Positions 1 to 11,356 of a stretch of 64,000 nucleotides of DNA are shown piece by piece. Within the stretch, counting starts at the first letter, position 1. Each line of letters starts with the position of its first letter. Made by a program: the position numbers and the translations under genes. This DNA comes from Sclerotinia nivalis (Eukaryota > Ascomycota > Leotiomycetes > Helotiales > Sclerotiniaceae): positions 620,001 through 684,000 of the forward strand of contig JAPEIS010000017.1 in the NCBI GenBank assembly GCA_029531795.1. Reading direction: 5' to 3'. Under the pieces are notes generated by a model, which worked only from the letters and a program-made list of their open reading frames with translations, did no database searches and had not been told where the DNA came from.

Positions 1-380
1 TGAGATAATCCTTGCCAAACGGAATATTCTTTGCGATTCTCCATTAATGTTTCTTATGAGAGACTGCTGTGTATCATGCAGCCTCGCCGAAGGGGCCATC
101 TTACTTTCGCCTTCCTTCGTCGTGTTAAAGTGTCCTGATAGCAGAACAAAAGGTTGTAAAGTAATCCCTTGCCAAAGGGGATGAGAATTTACGCGCGTGG
201 TCCATCGGTTTCATGACGGCGTATCTGTTGATGTCGATTTTGGAGAAGGTTCAGAAATCCTAATACCATAGCTCGAAAGCTCTTGCTCATCCATACGAAT
301 GCGCTCCCATTTAAGCATTCCATTCTGCCTATAAATCCTTGTACATATCCACTGGCAACCACCAAAATTTTTCGTTCTTC

Positions 381-500
381 TGTCGTGCTCATGCCCCCGT
401 CATTGTGTTTATTTCTAGGCCTACTCTTCCTTTCCGCTGCGTGGAAGAGTAGGTGGGGTCGAAATAATGCTATGAGGTAGTTCGGAAGAACGAATTTGGA
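381..500. repeat. Dispersed hairpin repeat, copy 1
   Basis: This segment is similar to 1989-2121, sharing the blocks TGTCGTGCTC, ATGCCCCC, TTTCTAGGCCTACT and TTCGGAA in the same order. It contains an 11-bp perfect stem, 420-430 paired with 443-453, around a 12-nt loop. The second copy keeps the stem although two stem bases differ. Whether it belongs to a transcribed RNA, to a 5' leader of a minus-strand small gene, or to a short mobile repeat cannot be told from sequence alone. Confidence 0.7.
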
Positions 501-1988
501 AGTTGAAGTTGATATTGAAGTCTAAATAAGGTTTGGAAGGTGCCTCCTCGCAAATTATTGGTAGGATGTTGTGGAGGAAAGGAGTTTCGAAAAAAAATCA
601 TGGAGAAAATACCTTACAAAGAAGTTGCACAAATATCTTATCATCAAAGACGCGTCCGTCTTCTAAGGATGATTTGTGCCAGTTCAATGCAAGGCATATT
701 GTAGGAGGATGATTCTCAGGCTATTGAGGGGCTTGTACTGAATGATCTCAAGGGAGTGCTCATGACCTTTCGATTTCCTTCGAGAGCCGAGTTGTGTGGC
801 GTTAGGAGCGTCATGGAGACCTTTCAGAACGGTCAGGCCTTAGGCGCACATCAGAATGCGGTGTATCAAAAGGCTCCAGGGTACTCCGGAAATTCTTGTT
901 TTGACAAAGCATTGAAGTGTCTATGGTTCATCAAAAAAGCCAATAAACAGGTGATGGTATCCGAGGAGGTGTGACACATTTCTCAAATGGCTGTCAGTTG
1001 TAAGCTTTAGGATATGGTCCCGAAGACATATGTCATGGTATTCGCTTTGAAGGTGTTCAGTATGGATTATTCCTGCTTCCAAGAGTTGCAAATCTCGGAT
1101 AAGTGGAATCTCTCACGAGACATACCAGTGGCGTTTTTATCGGCTTCAAGTTGAGTGCAATTCTTGTAGCTCCTCCCGATGGACCCACTCCCAGCTTCCA
1201 TCATGCGAACACCTCCTCCTTCTTTCCAGGTGGCATGAATTTCAGTCCAACACCAAGACTGCTAGTAACAGGGACCTCAAAGTGGTGCGAATGAGGTGTC
1301 TCCTAATTCAAAAGGTGATGACACATGCCTGTAAAGACGACCGAGCTGACTAGGCTAGTAAGTTCGAAGAGCTAGCGAACTCAACCACCTTTGAACTGCG
1401 CAGCCCAGCAGCCAAAGCGAAGGGCGACGTGCATCTTTAAATGTATAGCCACCGAATTCCGCACATGACGACGTACATCGAACGACACCGGACGTGGTGT
1501 CTCATTAGCGGTAAATGGCATGTATGTTGATTTTAATTCGCAACAACTGGTGTGGGAAAGCAAGGAGTGTGAATTCTTGGACTAGGTCAACACAGGTGCT
1601 GGCGAGATCGATTCCCAGTTATTGCTTCCATCTAAGAAGAGATGAAGTTATTGTGGTAGGAAAGCCTTCCGGTACCAGAAAATCGCTGGTATGGCTATCG
1701 AAATGTTTCGGCAAATCGAAGGTCCGAAAATTATTAAGTGCCTTTCTGCTTGCTGCTTTGTGAGATAAAAGATACAATTATCTCAAGACTTGGTGATTAA
1801 GGGAGCGAGTGAGTGAGTATGAGTTTTATTAAGCGCGGGCCACCAGTTTTTGATAAACGAGACTTTGAACATGCTGGAATGCGTTTCATTCTTGAATTTC
1901 TCCACTCTATTGCTAACGTACTGTCATAGTCAATAAACTCGAGTGTTTTCCCACAATTCGATTGTATCATTACCAATATCTATGTTCC

Positions 1989-2121
1989 TGTCGTGCTCCA
2001 TGCCCCCATGCTTGTATTCATTTCTAGGCCTACTACTCCTTTTCAACGTAATGTGAATAATAGGAAGTAGTAGGTTGGGGTCGAAATGAGGCTTTGGAGA
2101 AGTTCGGAAACATAAATTTGG
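1989..2121. repeat. Dispersed hairpin repeat, copy 2
   Basis: Second copy of the repeat at 381-500. The stem is 2029-2039 with 2063-2074, with one bulged A on the right arm and a longer loop. Relative to copy 1, two adjacent pairs have changed on both sides (C-G to A-T and T-A to C-G), so pairing is retained although sequence is not. Confidence 0.7.
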
Positions 2122-2362
2122 TGATGAACAATCGACATGGGAAAACACTCAAGTGAAGTTGACGAAGATGGCAGAAGTTGATGGACCGCCTTCTCAGCCT
2201 TAAAGGGAGCAGAGAATGGTGAGGCTTGTCAATTAACAAGTACAATGATACCAAAAGAATAACCAGTGTTTAGATCAGATCGACGGAACTTTTTGGACTG
2301 CACCAACGGCTTATTAAAGCATGCATGGTGGCACAGTAAAAACTTGCCAAAAGCTCCGTGGT

Positions 2363-5123
2363 CTAACCACCACGGCGGAAAAGATTGACAACTCGGAGGA
2401 TACGAACCTCGAGAGCCTTCCAGTAATGGAAGGTACTCTCCAGGACTCGTTCACCGAGGTGCAATATTCTGGTAGGATAGAGTACTTGTAAAGAGACTTT
2501 GTCCCAAGAAACGGGGGCAACTATCTCGGTAGACTTGGGCTCTTCTACAGAGAGTGTGGCCACCGTAGCCACCATGGGATCTGTGGAAACAGCCGTGGAA
2601 GTAAGCGGTGGCGGAGTTACGGTGGCCACACTGGTCATTCCAATTGATAGTACTGGTCCCTGCTGGGTAGGAGCTACCTTCATGGACATGGCGATGAAAG
2701 AGATAAGGAAGAGGAAGAAGAGGAGAAGAGAGAAGCGGGAAATTGCAGAGGGAGTTCTGACATGCTTCTTCCTAGGAACTGCTGCCACAACAACCACTGA
2801 TGAGGATGTAGGAGCTTCTGCATTTTGCTTTTCCTCCTCAGTCGCCTGTGGTAGGTCGACCTTGACGATAGGCTCGTCTACCTTGGGAAAAGAATCGGAA
2901 ACGGAGACCTTAGCAGGTTTGGTATCCATGGATTGAACACCCGAAATGCTTGGCTCAGTCAGGTTTCTAAGTATAAACTTAGCATACTCGATACGTTCCT
3001 GACGACTGGGCGCAAAAAACTTTTCGTCCACAAAATCTAGAAAAGGAATGGTAGCTTGCAGTACTCTGGTCCTGCGGTCTCTGATCTTGAAGGTTGGAAG
3101 AACTGGCGAAGTTAGATCCTCATTCATGAATTCAGGTTCCTCTTCATCGATAATTGGAGGTCCAATTGGGCGCATGGCAGTGCCACGTGGCACAGTCTTT
3201 TGCTGTCCGGTACCAGCAGTGACGACAGAATTTGAGCTGTGTTTATCTTTGGCAGGTTGATTGATAGATGCAGCATGCATGGCTTTCGTAGCCTCGTGAG
3301 CACCCTTCTCGGCCGCAAGCTCTTCTTCCTTTTCCGCCAACTGTTTTTTGGTTGATTCAAACTTCCGGCTGATGTTGCCGAGGAGAGTTCGCATCGAGGT
3401 CATTTCGTCTTTAAAAACATTGAATCTAGTCCGCATATGTTTTGTATCACTTTGGAGAGCAAGCGTAATCTTGCGGGAAGCATCGAGATCGCCTTGGAGT
3501 GTGTTGACTTTTAATTGGAGAGCATCAGCAGATTCCTTGGCATTTGAGAGATCGAGTTTGACAGAAGCCAAGTCTTTAGAAGCAGATTCAGCTTGTGCTT
3601 GTGCCTGAGCAATTGTCTCCTCTTTGTTAACGACAATGCATTGGTAGGAATCCCGCAGAGAAATCAACTTTCTTTCCTGACCTTCAGAAAGCTCAGCAAT
3701 CTTGGCTTCAAACGCAGCGATCTCGTTCTGGTGGGTGGTCGCCTGAATGGAACTCTTGGCTTGAAGTTCCTCAATTGACTTGCGGAGCTCGTTCTGTACG
3801 TTGGAAGTATCTTTGGAATTCGAATCAAGAAGAGCGTGATTGATGTCGGTTATAATCCGATCTTTAGCTTCGATAGCTTGTGCATGGCTAAGCTTGATTT
3901 GTGCAAGGTCACGATTGGCTTGCTCAAGCTTTTCCGTGAGTAACTTGTTGTCGAGATTCAAGGCAGTAGCTCTGTCTGCTGTCTGCTGTAGTTCCCAAAT
4001 ATGAGGCTGGGCTTGCGTAATTTCGGTCTGAACTCTTACGAGATCTTGTTGCAGGGTATTGACTTTGACGTCAGCATTACTGAGCTGTAGTTTGAGCTGG
4101 TCTCGCTCATCCATGATGGTCTGGCCCTCACACATCAATTTTGCCTTCTCGTCCCCCAGTTCTTGGAATTTATTGACGAGTTCCTGATGCTCCTCCTCAA
4201 GAGCTCTGAAACGATCACCTGCATTGTTCTGCTCATAATTAAAAGAAATTCTGGAAGCTTCCGTCTTGACGGTTTCGAGTTCGTCTTGTGATGCCTGTAA
4301 TTCTTCAGTTTTGGCTTTGAGTTCGTCCTTTGCTGCCTGAATCTCGTCGTTCCTGTCTTCAACGTCGTCCTCGAGGCTGTCAACCTTGAACTTCAGATCA
4401 TTTGTCATTTTGTTTAAGCGACGGTTGATGGTGTTTTGATTCTTTTTTTCGTTCTCTAAGCGTGCAACCCTGGCCTTTAGCTCCTTGACTTGCTCGTCAC
4501 ATTGATCAGCATGATAATTTGCCTCATCTGCCGTGTCATTTGCCTGAGTGAGAGCATCTAAAACGACGTTATGGGCCTTTTCAATCTCATTTTTCTCTTC
4601 CTCGGCAGTTTTGATTGCCGTCGTGAGCTCTGCGATTGTCTTTGCATTGCTAGCTTCAGCAGTTTTGATTGCCGCCGTGAGGTCTGCGACCGTCTTCGCA
4701 TTAATAGCTTTCTCTCTCTTCAACTCCTTCAAAGACTCATTCTGCTCGTGAGTGAGTCGTTTGAGATCTTTTTCAAGCTTGCGTGTTCTTTCTTCGACAT
4801 CGAGAGCCATGGTTGACGTAGGCATGGGAGAGTTTGCGTTTGCTCCGAATTGGAAGGCGTTAGTTGAACTAGCATTACTAGCAGCACCAAATACTTGACT
4901 AATTAGCACAAGATCATATAATACTGGAATTCAATAAAATACCGGTAGTATTAGCAGTTCCTGACATCTCAGAATCTGCGACAGCTTGTTTGGGAGGTGA
5001 TTTCGCAGCTTCTTTGGCGGCAAGCATGTCGCTCAACGAGAGCTTAGGCTGAGTTTCTTTCTTTTGTGGAACGAAAAGGGCTGGTGGCGTACTTGGTACG
5101 AATCTGTCCATGTTATTCGACAT
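2363..5123 (-). CDS. Long coiled-coil protein with C-terminal transmembrane anchor
   Basis: Two coding exons on the minus strand, 5123-4943 and 4893-2363, give about 903 residues. The joining intron, 4942-4894 (49 nt), has a GTATTT donor, a GCTAAT-type branch sequence and a CAAG acceptor, and splicing restores one frame through ANTT|VFGAASN. The N-terminus (about 1-90) is Pro/Ser/Gln-rich and followed by a short FG-containing linker. Residues of roughly 90-620 are charged heptad-rich coiled coil with many Glu/Lys/Gln runs, and a less ordered segment follows. A hydrophobic stretch (SLLLFFLFLISFIAM) near residue 785 is a single membrane segment, leaving a tail of about 105 residues. The architecture suggests a tethering or nuclear-envelope/ER scaffold, but I recognise no named family. 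Two 5' leader introns precede the ATG. Confidence 0.85.
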
Positions 5124-5131
5124 GATGTTCT

Positions 5132-5202
5132 CTATTGATAAAATTGATTAGCCAAGTGCGCAATAAATAGTGCACGACTGTGAACGAAACAAGGAAACTT
5201 AC
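5132..5202 (-). other. 5' leader intron B of the coiled-coil gene
   Basis: On the minus strand a GTAAGT donor begins at 5202 and a CAATAG acceptor ends at 5132, 71 nt, with the branch-like GGCTAAT near the 3' end. The acceptor lies eight bases before the ATG at 5123. The 3' half is nearly identical to intron A (5364-5291). It is a prediction from splice signals; no transcript was available. Confidence 0.65.
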
Positions 5203-5290
5203 TCTTGACGTTCGTACTGATGTACAATGTGTTTGACGATCAAAATGTATGCTAAGTATGGAAGGGCTATGATATTGTAAATAATGCGCT

Positions 5291-5364
5291 CTGTTGGTGT
5301 GATTAATTAGCAAAGTGCGTGATAAATAGTGTGCGACCAACTATGGATAGATCGAAAAACTTAC
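5291..5364 (-). other. 5' leader intron A of the coiled-coil gene
   Basis: On the minus strand a GTAAGT donor begins at 5364 and an AACAG acceptor ends at 5291, 74 nt, with the branch-like TGCTAATTAAT. It shares CACTATTTAT, GCGCACTT or CGCACTT, and GCTAAT in the same spacing with intron B, separated from it by a putative 88-nt noncoding leader exon (5290-5203). The pair looks like a duplicated intron. Confidence 0.6.
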
Positions 5365-8300
5365 TCGTAACGGCAACAAGGTTGATCGGTATCAAGATTA
5401 TTCTCTTAACACGGTTCTAATTACTTCAGAAGGCTTTGAATATGTTGTGAAGTATCAAAAGGATTGGGGTTTGTGTTTGTCAAGTTGGGTCTTGTTATGG
5501 AATTATTTGGAGTTGTAAGATAGATGGAGTTGTTGAAGAGTGGAAGTCTTTAAGTGTACAGAATCAAATCTTGATAGTGCACGCTAGTGAGATGAAGGTG
5601 AATAATTTGGGGTTCAGTATGGTATAATTGGTAAAGCTGTAGGAAAAACTTGCTCATTGTTATTGTCATTATCGCGTAGTGAATGTATTCTGGTTGGGGG
5701 CTTAGACAATTTCATTTCCACAACAACCACTTTCAAGTAAGGCAGCTATGACTCATTTATTTTATTTTATTTAAGATGAACTAGAGTGAAACCGTAAACT
5801 TCAGATGACAATATCTCCAATGTTTGCAATATTGTCGAATATTCCCAGATATGACGATGTTGCGAGATTAGACGAGTACATTACATTCGCTTAATGTTCA
5901 AACTTTGTTAGGTCTTTTAACCAGCTCTCCTTGCTACCAGAGCAACTCCAGTCTCATATGCATATCTATAACAATAGGATAGTAGTGGATAATGTTCTCT
6001 AGTAGTATATATCTATTGAGATGCGTTGACATTTTGGAAGCAATCGTCGTCTCTCCTGGTGTCAGCTTCAAATCAATCTAGCTTCACAATATATAAGCTG
6101 CAAGATGTATTCTAGTAATATGATAGAGAATGGAAAACATCTGAATGGGAACAGGCTGCGGATTTAAATCAAAGAATTGTTTGGGTCTTCAAAGAAGATA
6201 CTTGATTGAAAGAGTTGCGGTGAAGGTGGAGGTGAGGCAGGAGTTTCGAGATTGAGGGTTTGTTCCTCAAATCTTGAATGACAAAGAATTTTCACTTGAA
6301 GATTCTTCCTGGGTTTCCTTCTCCTCATTCTGCCTCCTTTAGCTTATTATTGATTGCCGCTGGCTTCTCCTTCAACCCAAGACCCATCCAAATTAGCAGC
6401 TCTCTGCGTCGATGGAACCGTGGCACTCTAACTTTAGGGTTGCACAGACCAAATAGATTGGTTAATTTTGCCACGCTTCCTCCTCCTTAAATGATACTTC
6501 TAGTAGTCCTCAACAATGGGACGCCCGTTTCCTATTCTCTGGAAACATCATAATTAGACGTACTATAGTCAATGAATAGTCGATCATAAATGTGTTGAGG
6601 CTTAGTGCTTTATAAAGAGTACAATAATACAATGATGCAAAATTTACATTTAGCTCTAGATATTGCTACTGTAATAATGTTTTTTTTGAAATCGCTCATC
6701 AAGGTGCTGTCATGACAGCACACTCATCGTGATAAACCTCCGGAATGCATTTGTGCCGTAATATTAGAAAGTTTACACCATGCTTCCTTCTTCAGGTAAA
6801 AGCGCCGAAGACCCAACCGGAGTATAATAGCTGTCAGCTCCTCTTAATTCATGTCTTATTCCAGTGAAAGAGTCTCACTGCAGAATGTAATAGTGGCATG
6901 CGACGGATGGAAGAAATGGAATTTTAGATAAAGCATGACAGGCCACTTGATTGCCAAATGTTTCTTTTCGGTAACAGACACGCATACTTTCAGCGACACA
7001 TTATAGTAGTTTTATTGAAGAAAAGAGCAGTTGTGCCTGGAATATCAATGAATGTGAAGCGCAAAGATGTGATGTTACTCATTCATATTGATGTTAGTTC
7101 AGTTCCCTAACGATCGAAAACATGCTGTTGCAAAGCTTATTGGAGGGTTGGCTAACGGCGCGTCTGTAGACCGCACCCACAGTGAACTTTCTTGACGTCT
7201 GTGACTGCATTTATGGTATTGGTATGCGTTCGTTGGCCTTATAACTTCCTGTCAGTGTCTTGTAGATACCCTATATAGCTCTGTCGCAGTACATACGATG
7301 CTCTTTGAGACTATGCAAGATTGATTATAATTTCCTCAAAAAAGTGGTTTTCTTTCAGTCGGGACTGCAACATCATTCATAAGAATAGCTACTGCAAAAC
7401 CATATTCCTTAATCTGCATCAAATACATAGTCATTGTTATCACCAATCATGGAAGCCAAATCAACTTCACCATTTTTAGCCACCGTCTCAGATTCTTTTA
7501 CGATGTGTTTCTGATGGCGGCCTTAGGAAGTCGACTCTCATGTACTTCCATCTACTATATCCCAGAAGATTTCGTCAGAACCGAGGACTAGAGCTACCAT
7601 TCAGCTACCGGTCTATACATTATCCTTCTTGGCATTACAACGCAAAGATCTCAAGGTGGTCATCGCTTGACCAAGTTCCTATCTCCGGGTATTTCGAAAG
7701 ACCTTATTGTTGTTATACAACTGTCTGTCACAAATCCTCGAAGACATCGTAAGTAATGTTGCTAATCACTCTATTCCGGTCTACTGCTACCGATGCAGTC
7801 TGCGTCCATAATCTTAGCCCCAAAAACGGAATATCGCAGCAAGTTGCTTTTAATTTCCATCACTAGACCTACGTTATTGGTGTTTGTCGACCTATCGAAA
7901 GTCTATAGAGTCATGTAGCTCCCGCCAAGCATCTGTAGGCTATTGTACTACACGTAGAATACCGTCTAGCAGTCGAAAAAGCAGAAACATTCCCGCAGCT
8001 ATTTAGAACGGAGTGATAGTCTACTGCTGTGTTCTAACCGTCTAAATGCTTGTCAGAGAGGTAACACCTTATCCGACTGTACAGGCAGGTGCTCATATCT
8101 TTCTAGCCACGAGAAAAGGATAGGTATTTGGGAGTTATGCAATCTTTACATTTCAATTCTGAGTGTAATGGTACGTTCAAAGTGACCAACGTCAGATGCC
8201 GGCACACTATTATGACTTCCATTTTTCTATGGTATGATGATTTGATAGGTACCTCGTAGACATGATACTTTTTAAATATTGACATCTTGTACTGTTTTAA

Positions 8301-8931
8301 AACCTAGATGGTTCAAATGTTCAATTCAATGAAATATCATCATAACTGCCATATCTTTTATCCTAGCAACAAGGGCTCTCCAAATTGACTAATGAGTTTG
8401 AAGGTCTAGATCACTTGAACTCGAGGAAAGTAATCTCACTTTTGATTTGAGATGTACATGATTTAAATGATCCAAATATTCAAGGAATTTGATTAAAGAT
8501 GATGATAACACCTTTTTCCTTGGGAAAGAGGGCTTTCCAAACGACTATTGAGCTGAGAGGTTTCATGCTAGCTCGCTTGAACTCAAGGAGTGAAGTCTTA
8601 GTGCTAATTCGAGATATTGCTAACTATTCTCAAGTGACGCAGACATTGATGGTACGTACGATGAATTCTCTACGAGAAATGCTTCAATTCGGTATTCATG
8701 AGGCAGGAGAAGGGTGTAGATAAAAATTCCTCATGCTGTTGTTTTGAGTGAAACTATTGTTCGAAGTGATGGATATGGACGGATGTATAGTGTGGCTCGT
8801 GCCCCTGAAGCTATGTCTCCAAGCCCAAAATTTAGCGCAAGGCTGCAAATAAATAACAAGCGAGGTTCACTTTCATCCCCAAATGCCTTGAAATATTTCT
8901 ATAACCAAATAATTTTACCTCTAGTATCGAC
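5365..8931. other. Long intergenic region
   Basis: About 3.6 kb between the 5' side of the coiled-coil gene and USP39. I find no supported gene: the longest frames are 60-75 codons and show no known motif. A stretch around 7540-7760 has an open frame followed by an intron-like GTAATG...CTAATC, and could be a decayed exon, but I cannot identify it. An 18-nt perfect palindrome lies at 6704-6721. The last few hundred bases should hold the USP39 promoter. Confidence 0.4.
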
Positions 8932-10599
8932 ATGCCAAGTGCTACTGATATGGATATCCCGACTAGAAAGCGCAAAGAACGCGATGACGACTCTGCGACC
9001 GCCGTCTCGAAGACCGACGAGGAGAATTCGATTAATGGGGCGCACCCGGAAACAGAACCCACCTCCAAGCGACAGAGGACGGTAGAGCCTAGGCCGGTGC
9101 ACATCGAAGATGAAGAGGATTTAAAAAATGGAATGGAAGACCTTGAAGTTGAGGATGAAGAGTTGAAAGTTGTGGTTCCTCGAGAAAAGGCTCCGATAGA
9201 AGGCTATGATGATCTCTACCTCGATACCATAAACCGCAATGTACTCGATTTCGACTTCGAGAAGCTTTGCTCCATTTCCCTTTCAAACATCAACGTATAC
9301 GCTTGTTTAGTGTGTGGAAAGTACTATCAGGGACGAGGGACAAAGTCTCATGCATATTTCCATGCTCTTGAAGTAGGGCACCACGTATTCATCAACATGC
9401 AAACACAAAAAGTCTATGTTCTGCCAGAAGGTTACGAGGTCAAAAATAAGAGCTTGGATGACATAAAGTTTGTGTCTGATCCTACATACACAAAAGAGCA
9501 GGTCATGGCTATGGATCGAGAAGCTAAAACTTCGTGGACTTTGTCTGGCAAAGAATATATACCAGGTTTTGTCGGCATGAACAACATCAAAGACAACGAC
9601 TATTTCAATGTAATAATACAAGCACTTTCCCATGTACCACCACTTCGAAACTTTTTCCTATTGGAGGACTTTCGTAATAAGCCGGAACTCATAAAACGTG
9701 TGTCAATTCTGTTTCGAAAGATATGGAATCCAAGGGCCTTCAAATCCCACGTCTCTCCTCACGAACTTCTCCAAGAAATCTCCCTCAAATCCAATAAGAA
9801 GTTCAATTTAACCACCCAGTCCGACCCTGTCGATTTCCTCTCCTGGTTCCTTAACAACCTACATCTCGCACTTGGAGGTTCCAAAACCAAACCCGGCTCT
9901 TCAGTAATCCAAAAGATATTCCAAGGAAAACTAAAAGTCGAATCTCAAGCTATCACCGCCAAAGCCGACGCTGGTGATCGATTACGGTTTGAAGATGCAG
10001 ATGTCAAGACAGACGTTAGTAGATTTATGCTACTGACGTTAGATTTACCCGCAGCGCCGTTGTTTCAAGATGAATTAGAACGAAACATCATTCCACAAAT
10101 TCCTTTGACCAGTATACTCGCAAAATACGATGGTTTGAAAGCCCAAGAGCATCTCAACATGCGCAAACGTTATCGGTTGCTTCACCCACTTCCGCCCTTC
10201 CTCCTCTTCCACATAAAACGCTTCTCCCATAACAAATTCGTCGACGAACGCAATCCCACCATCGTTACTTTCGACGCGCGCAATCTAGATATGTCACCAT
10301 ACATTGAACCTGATTTGAAACATGCTAGACCCGGTGAACCGATATGGTACGATTTAGTTGCAAACATAGTACATGAAGCAGTTAGGGGCCGAGAAGATAG
10401 TGTAGAGGGAGAATCGGAAAAGAGGAGTTGGAAGGTGCAGTTAAGAGATAAGGCGACCGGAGAGTGGAAGGTGGTACAAGATTTGTTTGTGGAAGGGGGT
10501 CAGAGAGAATTCTTACATTTGGGGGAGAGTTACTTGCAGGTTTGGGAGAAGAGGAGGGAAGTTGCGGGGAAGGGGAAGGGGAAGGGGAAGGCTAATTAG
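8932..10599 (+). CDS. SAD1: Spliceosomal USP39/Sad1-type protein
   Basis: A single 555-residue frame without introns. Residues 1-60 are a basic, acidic-patched nuclear leader (TRKRKER, SKRQR). A zinc-finger UBP domain spans about 90-200 (CLVCGKYYQGRG, residues 125-136, then HAYFHALEVGHHVF). A UCH/USP fold runs from about 212 to the end (YIPGFVGMNNIKDNDYFN, then LLFHIKRFSHNKF around 420-435). In active proteases the motif is GLxNxGNTCYMN; here the catalytic Cys position is Asp223 (KDNDYFN), as in the known inactive Sad1/USP39 family, which acts in assembly of the U4/U6.U5 tri-snRNP. It converges on RRP9. A Lys/Gly-rich C-terminus (GKGKGKGKAN) follows the fold. Confidence 0.95.
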   Translation: MPSATDMDIPTRKRKERDDDSATAVSKTDEENSINGAHPETEPTSKRQRTVEPRPVHIEDEEDLKNGMEDLEVEDEELKVVVPREKAPIEGYDDLYLDTINRNVLDFDFEKLCSISLSNINVYACLVCGKYYQGRGTKSHAYFHALEVGHHVFINMQTQKVYVLPEGYEVKNKSLDDIKFVSDPTYTKEQVMAMDREAKTSWTLSGKEYIPGFVGMNNIKDNDYFNVIIQALSHVPPLRNFFLLEDFRNKPELIKRVSILFRKIWNPRAFKSHVSPHELLQEISLKSNKKFNLTTQSDPVDFLSWFLNNLHLALGGSKTKPGSSVIQKIFQGKLKVESQAITAKADAGDRLRFEDADVKTDVSRFMLLTLDLPAAPLFQDELERNIIPQIPLTSILAKYDGLKAQEHLNMRKRYRLLHPLPPFLLFHIKRFSHNKFVDERNPTIVTFDARNLDMSPYIEPDLKHARPGEPIWYDLVANIVHEAVRGREDSVEGESEKRSWKVQLRDKATGEWKVVQDLFVEGGQREFLHLGESYLQVWEKRREVAGKGKGKGKAN

Positions 10600-11356
10600 T
10601 GGGGTTCCCAAACTCCATTTCGATCTTCCATCAACAAAACCTAGATGATCATTCGGCTCCTTATTATGCACATCTCCAAACACTCTCTCGACTTTCCTCG
10701 TAGGACTAGATCGCCCAGATGTTCTTAGGCTAGAAAAAAACTGAGCGAGTGGATAGATGTCGAGTGAGCATGAATTGGTAAGACAGACGAGATGTTAGAT
10801 GCGAGATAAGCGTGTTGTACATTATAGTTAGAAATGATACCAGGAAATTTGAAAGTCATAAATAGTAGGGAGGAATAAAAATTTGTCATATGTGAAGTGC
10901 ACATCTTGATCAATTCCTTGCATTGCCATTGATTACTCTTGGCAGAACGTCCTGCTCAGAAGAGTACGAGTCTTCTAATTCATCCCTCATTTCCGATGTA
11001 TTTGCATTTTAAGCAGAGAAACCAGCCAGGCATAAGAGCGGATGATTTGATAGTCCTCGGTTAGTAAAATGTGTTCTGGAGAGAGGAAAACATTACAAGC
11101 ATGTTCACATTCTCAAAATGCAAACATGGGCACCAAACCCAAAACAACACAGTCACATACACATTTAGATCAAGAATCTCGAGAGCTGGAAGGTAACTCA
11201 TTATTGAGTGGTATATATACCCTATTTTCATACATACAAGCAAGGTAAACCTAAGGACAAATGAAGATATCATGCATCCATCCTTTTATAACACAAAACT
11301 CCCCCGAGCCAATTAATCTCCGGCTATAAATTGCACACAAACAATTACATGCAAGT
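10600..11356. other. Intergenic 3' region between convergent genes
   Basis: About 750 bp between the stop codons of SAD1 (plus) and RRP9 (minus). It should hold both 3' untranslated regions and polyadenylation signals. No open frame above 70 codons shows recognisable content. Confidence 0.6.

Larger units (their letters stand above)
1..2362. other. Gene-poor left edge
   Basis: No open reading frame here is longer than about 80 codons and none resembles a family I know, so I annotate no gene. The stretch lies beyond the 3' end of the minus-strand coiled-coil gene. Its only notable structure is a duplicated segment of about 120-130 bp at 381-500 and 1989-2121, listed separately. Base composition is ordinary for the gene-bearing part of the window. 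Confidence 0.5.

Noticed and set aside
2499..4816. Plus-strand frames over the coiled-coil gene
   Set aside because: Antisense shadows of a long charged coding region.
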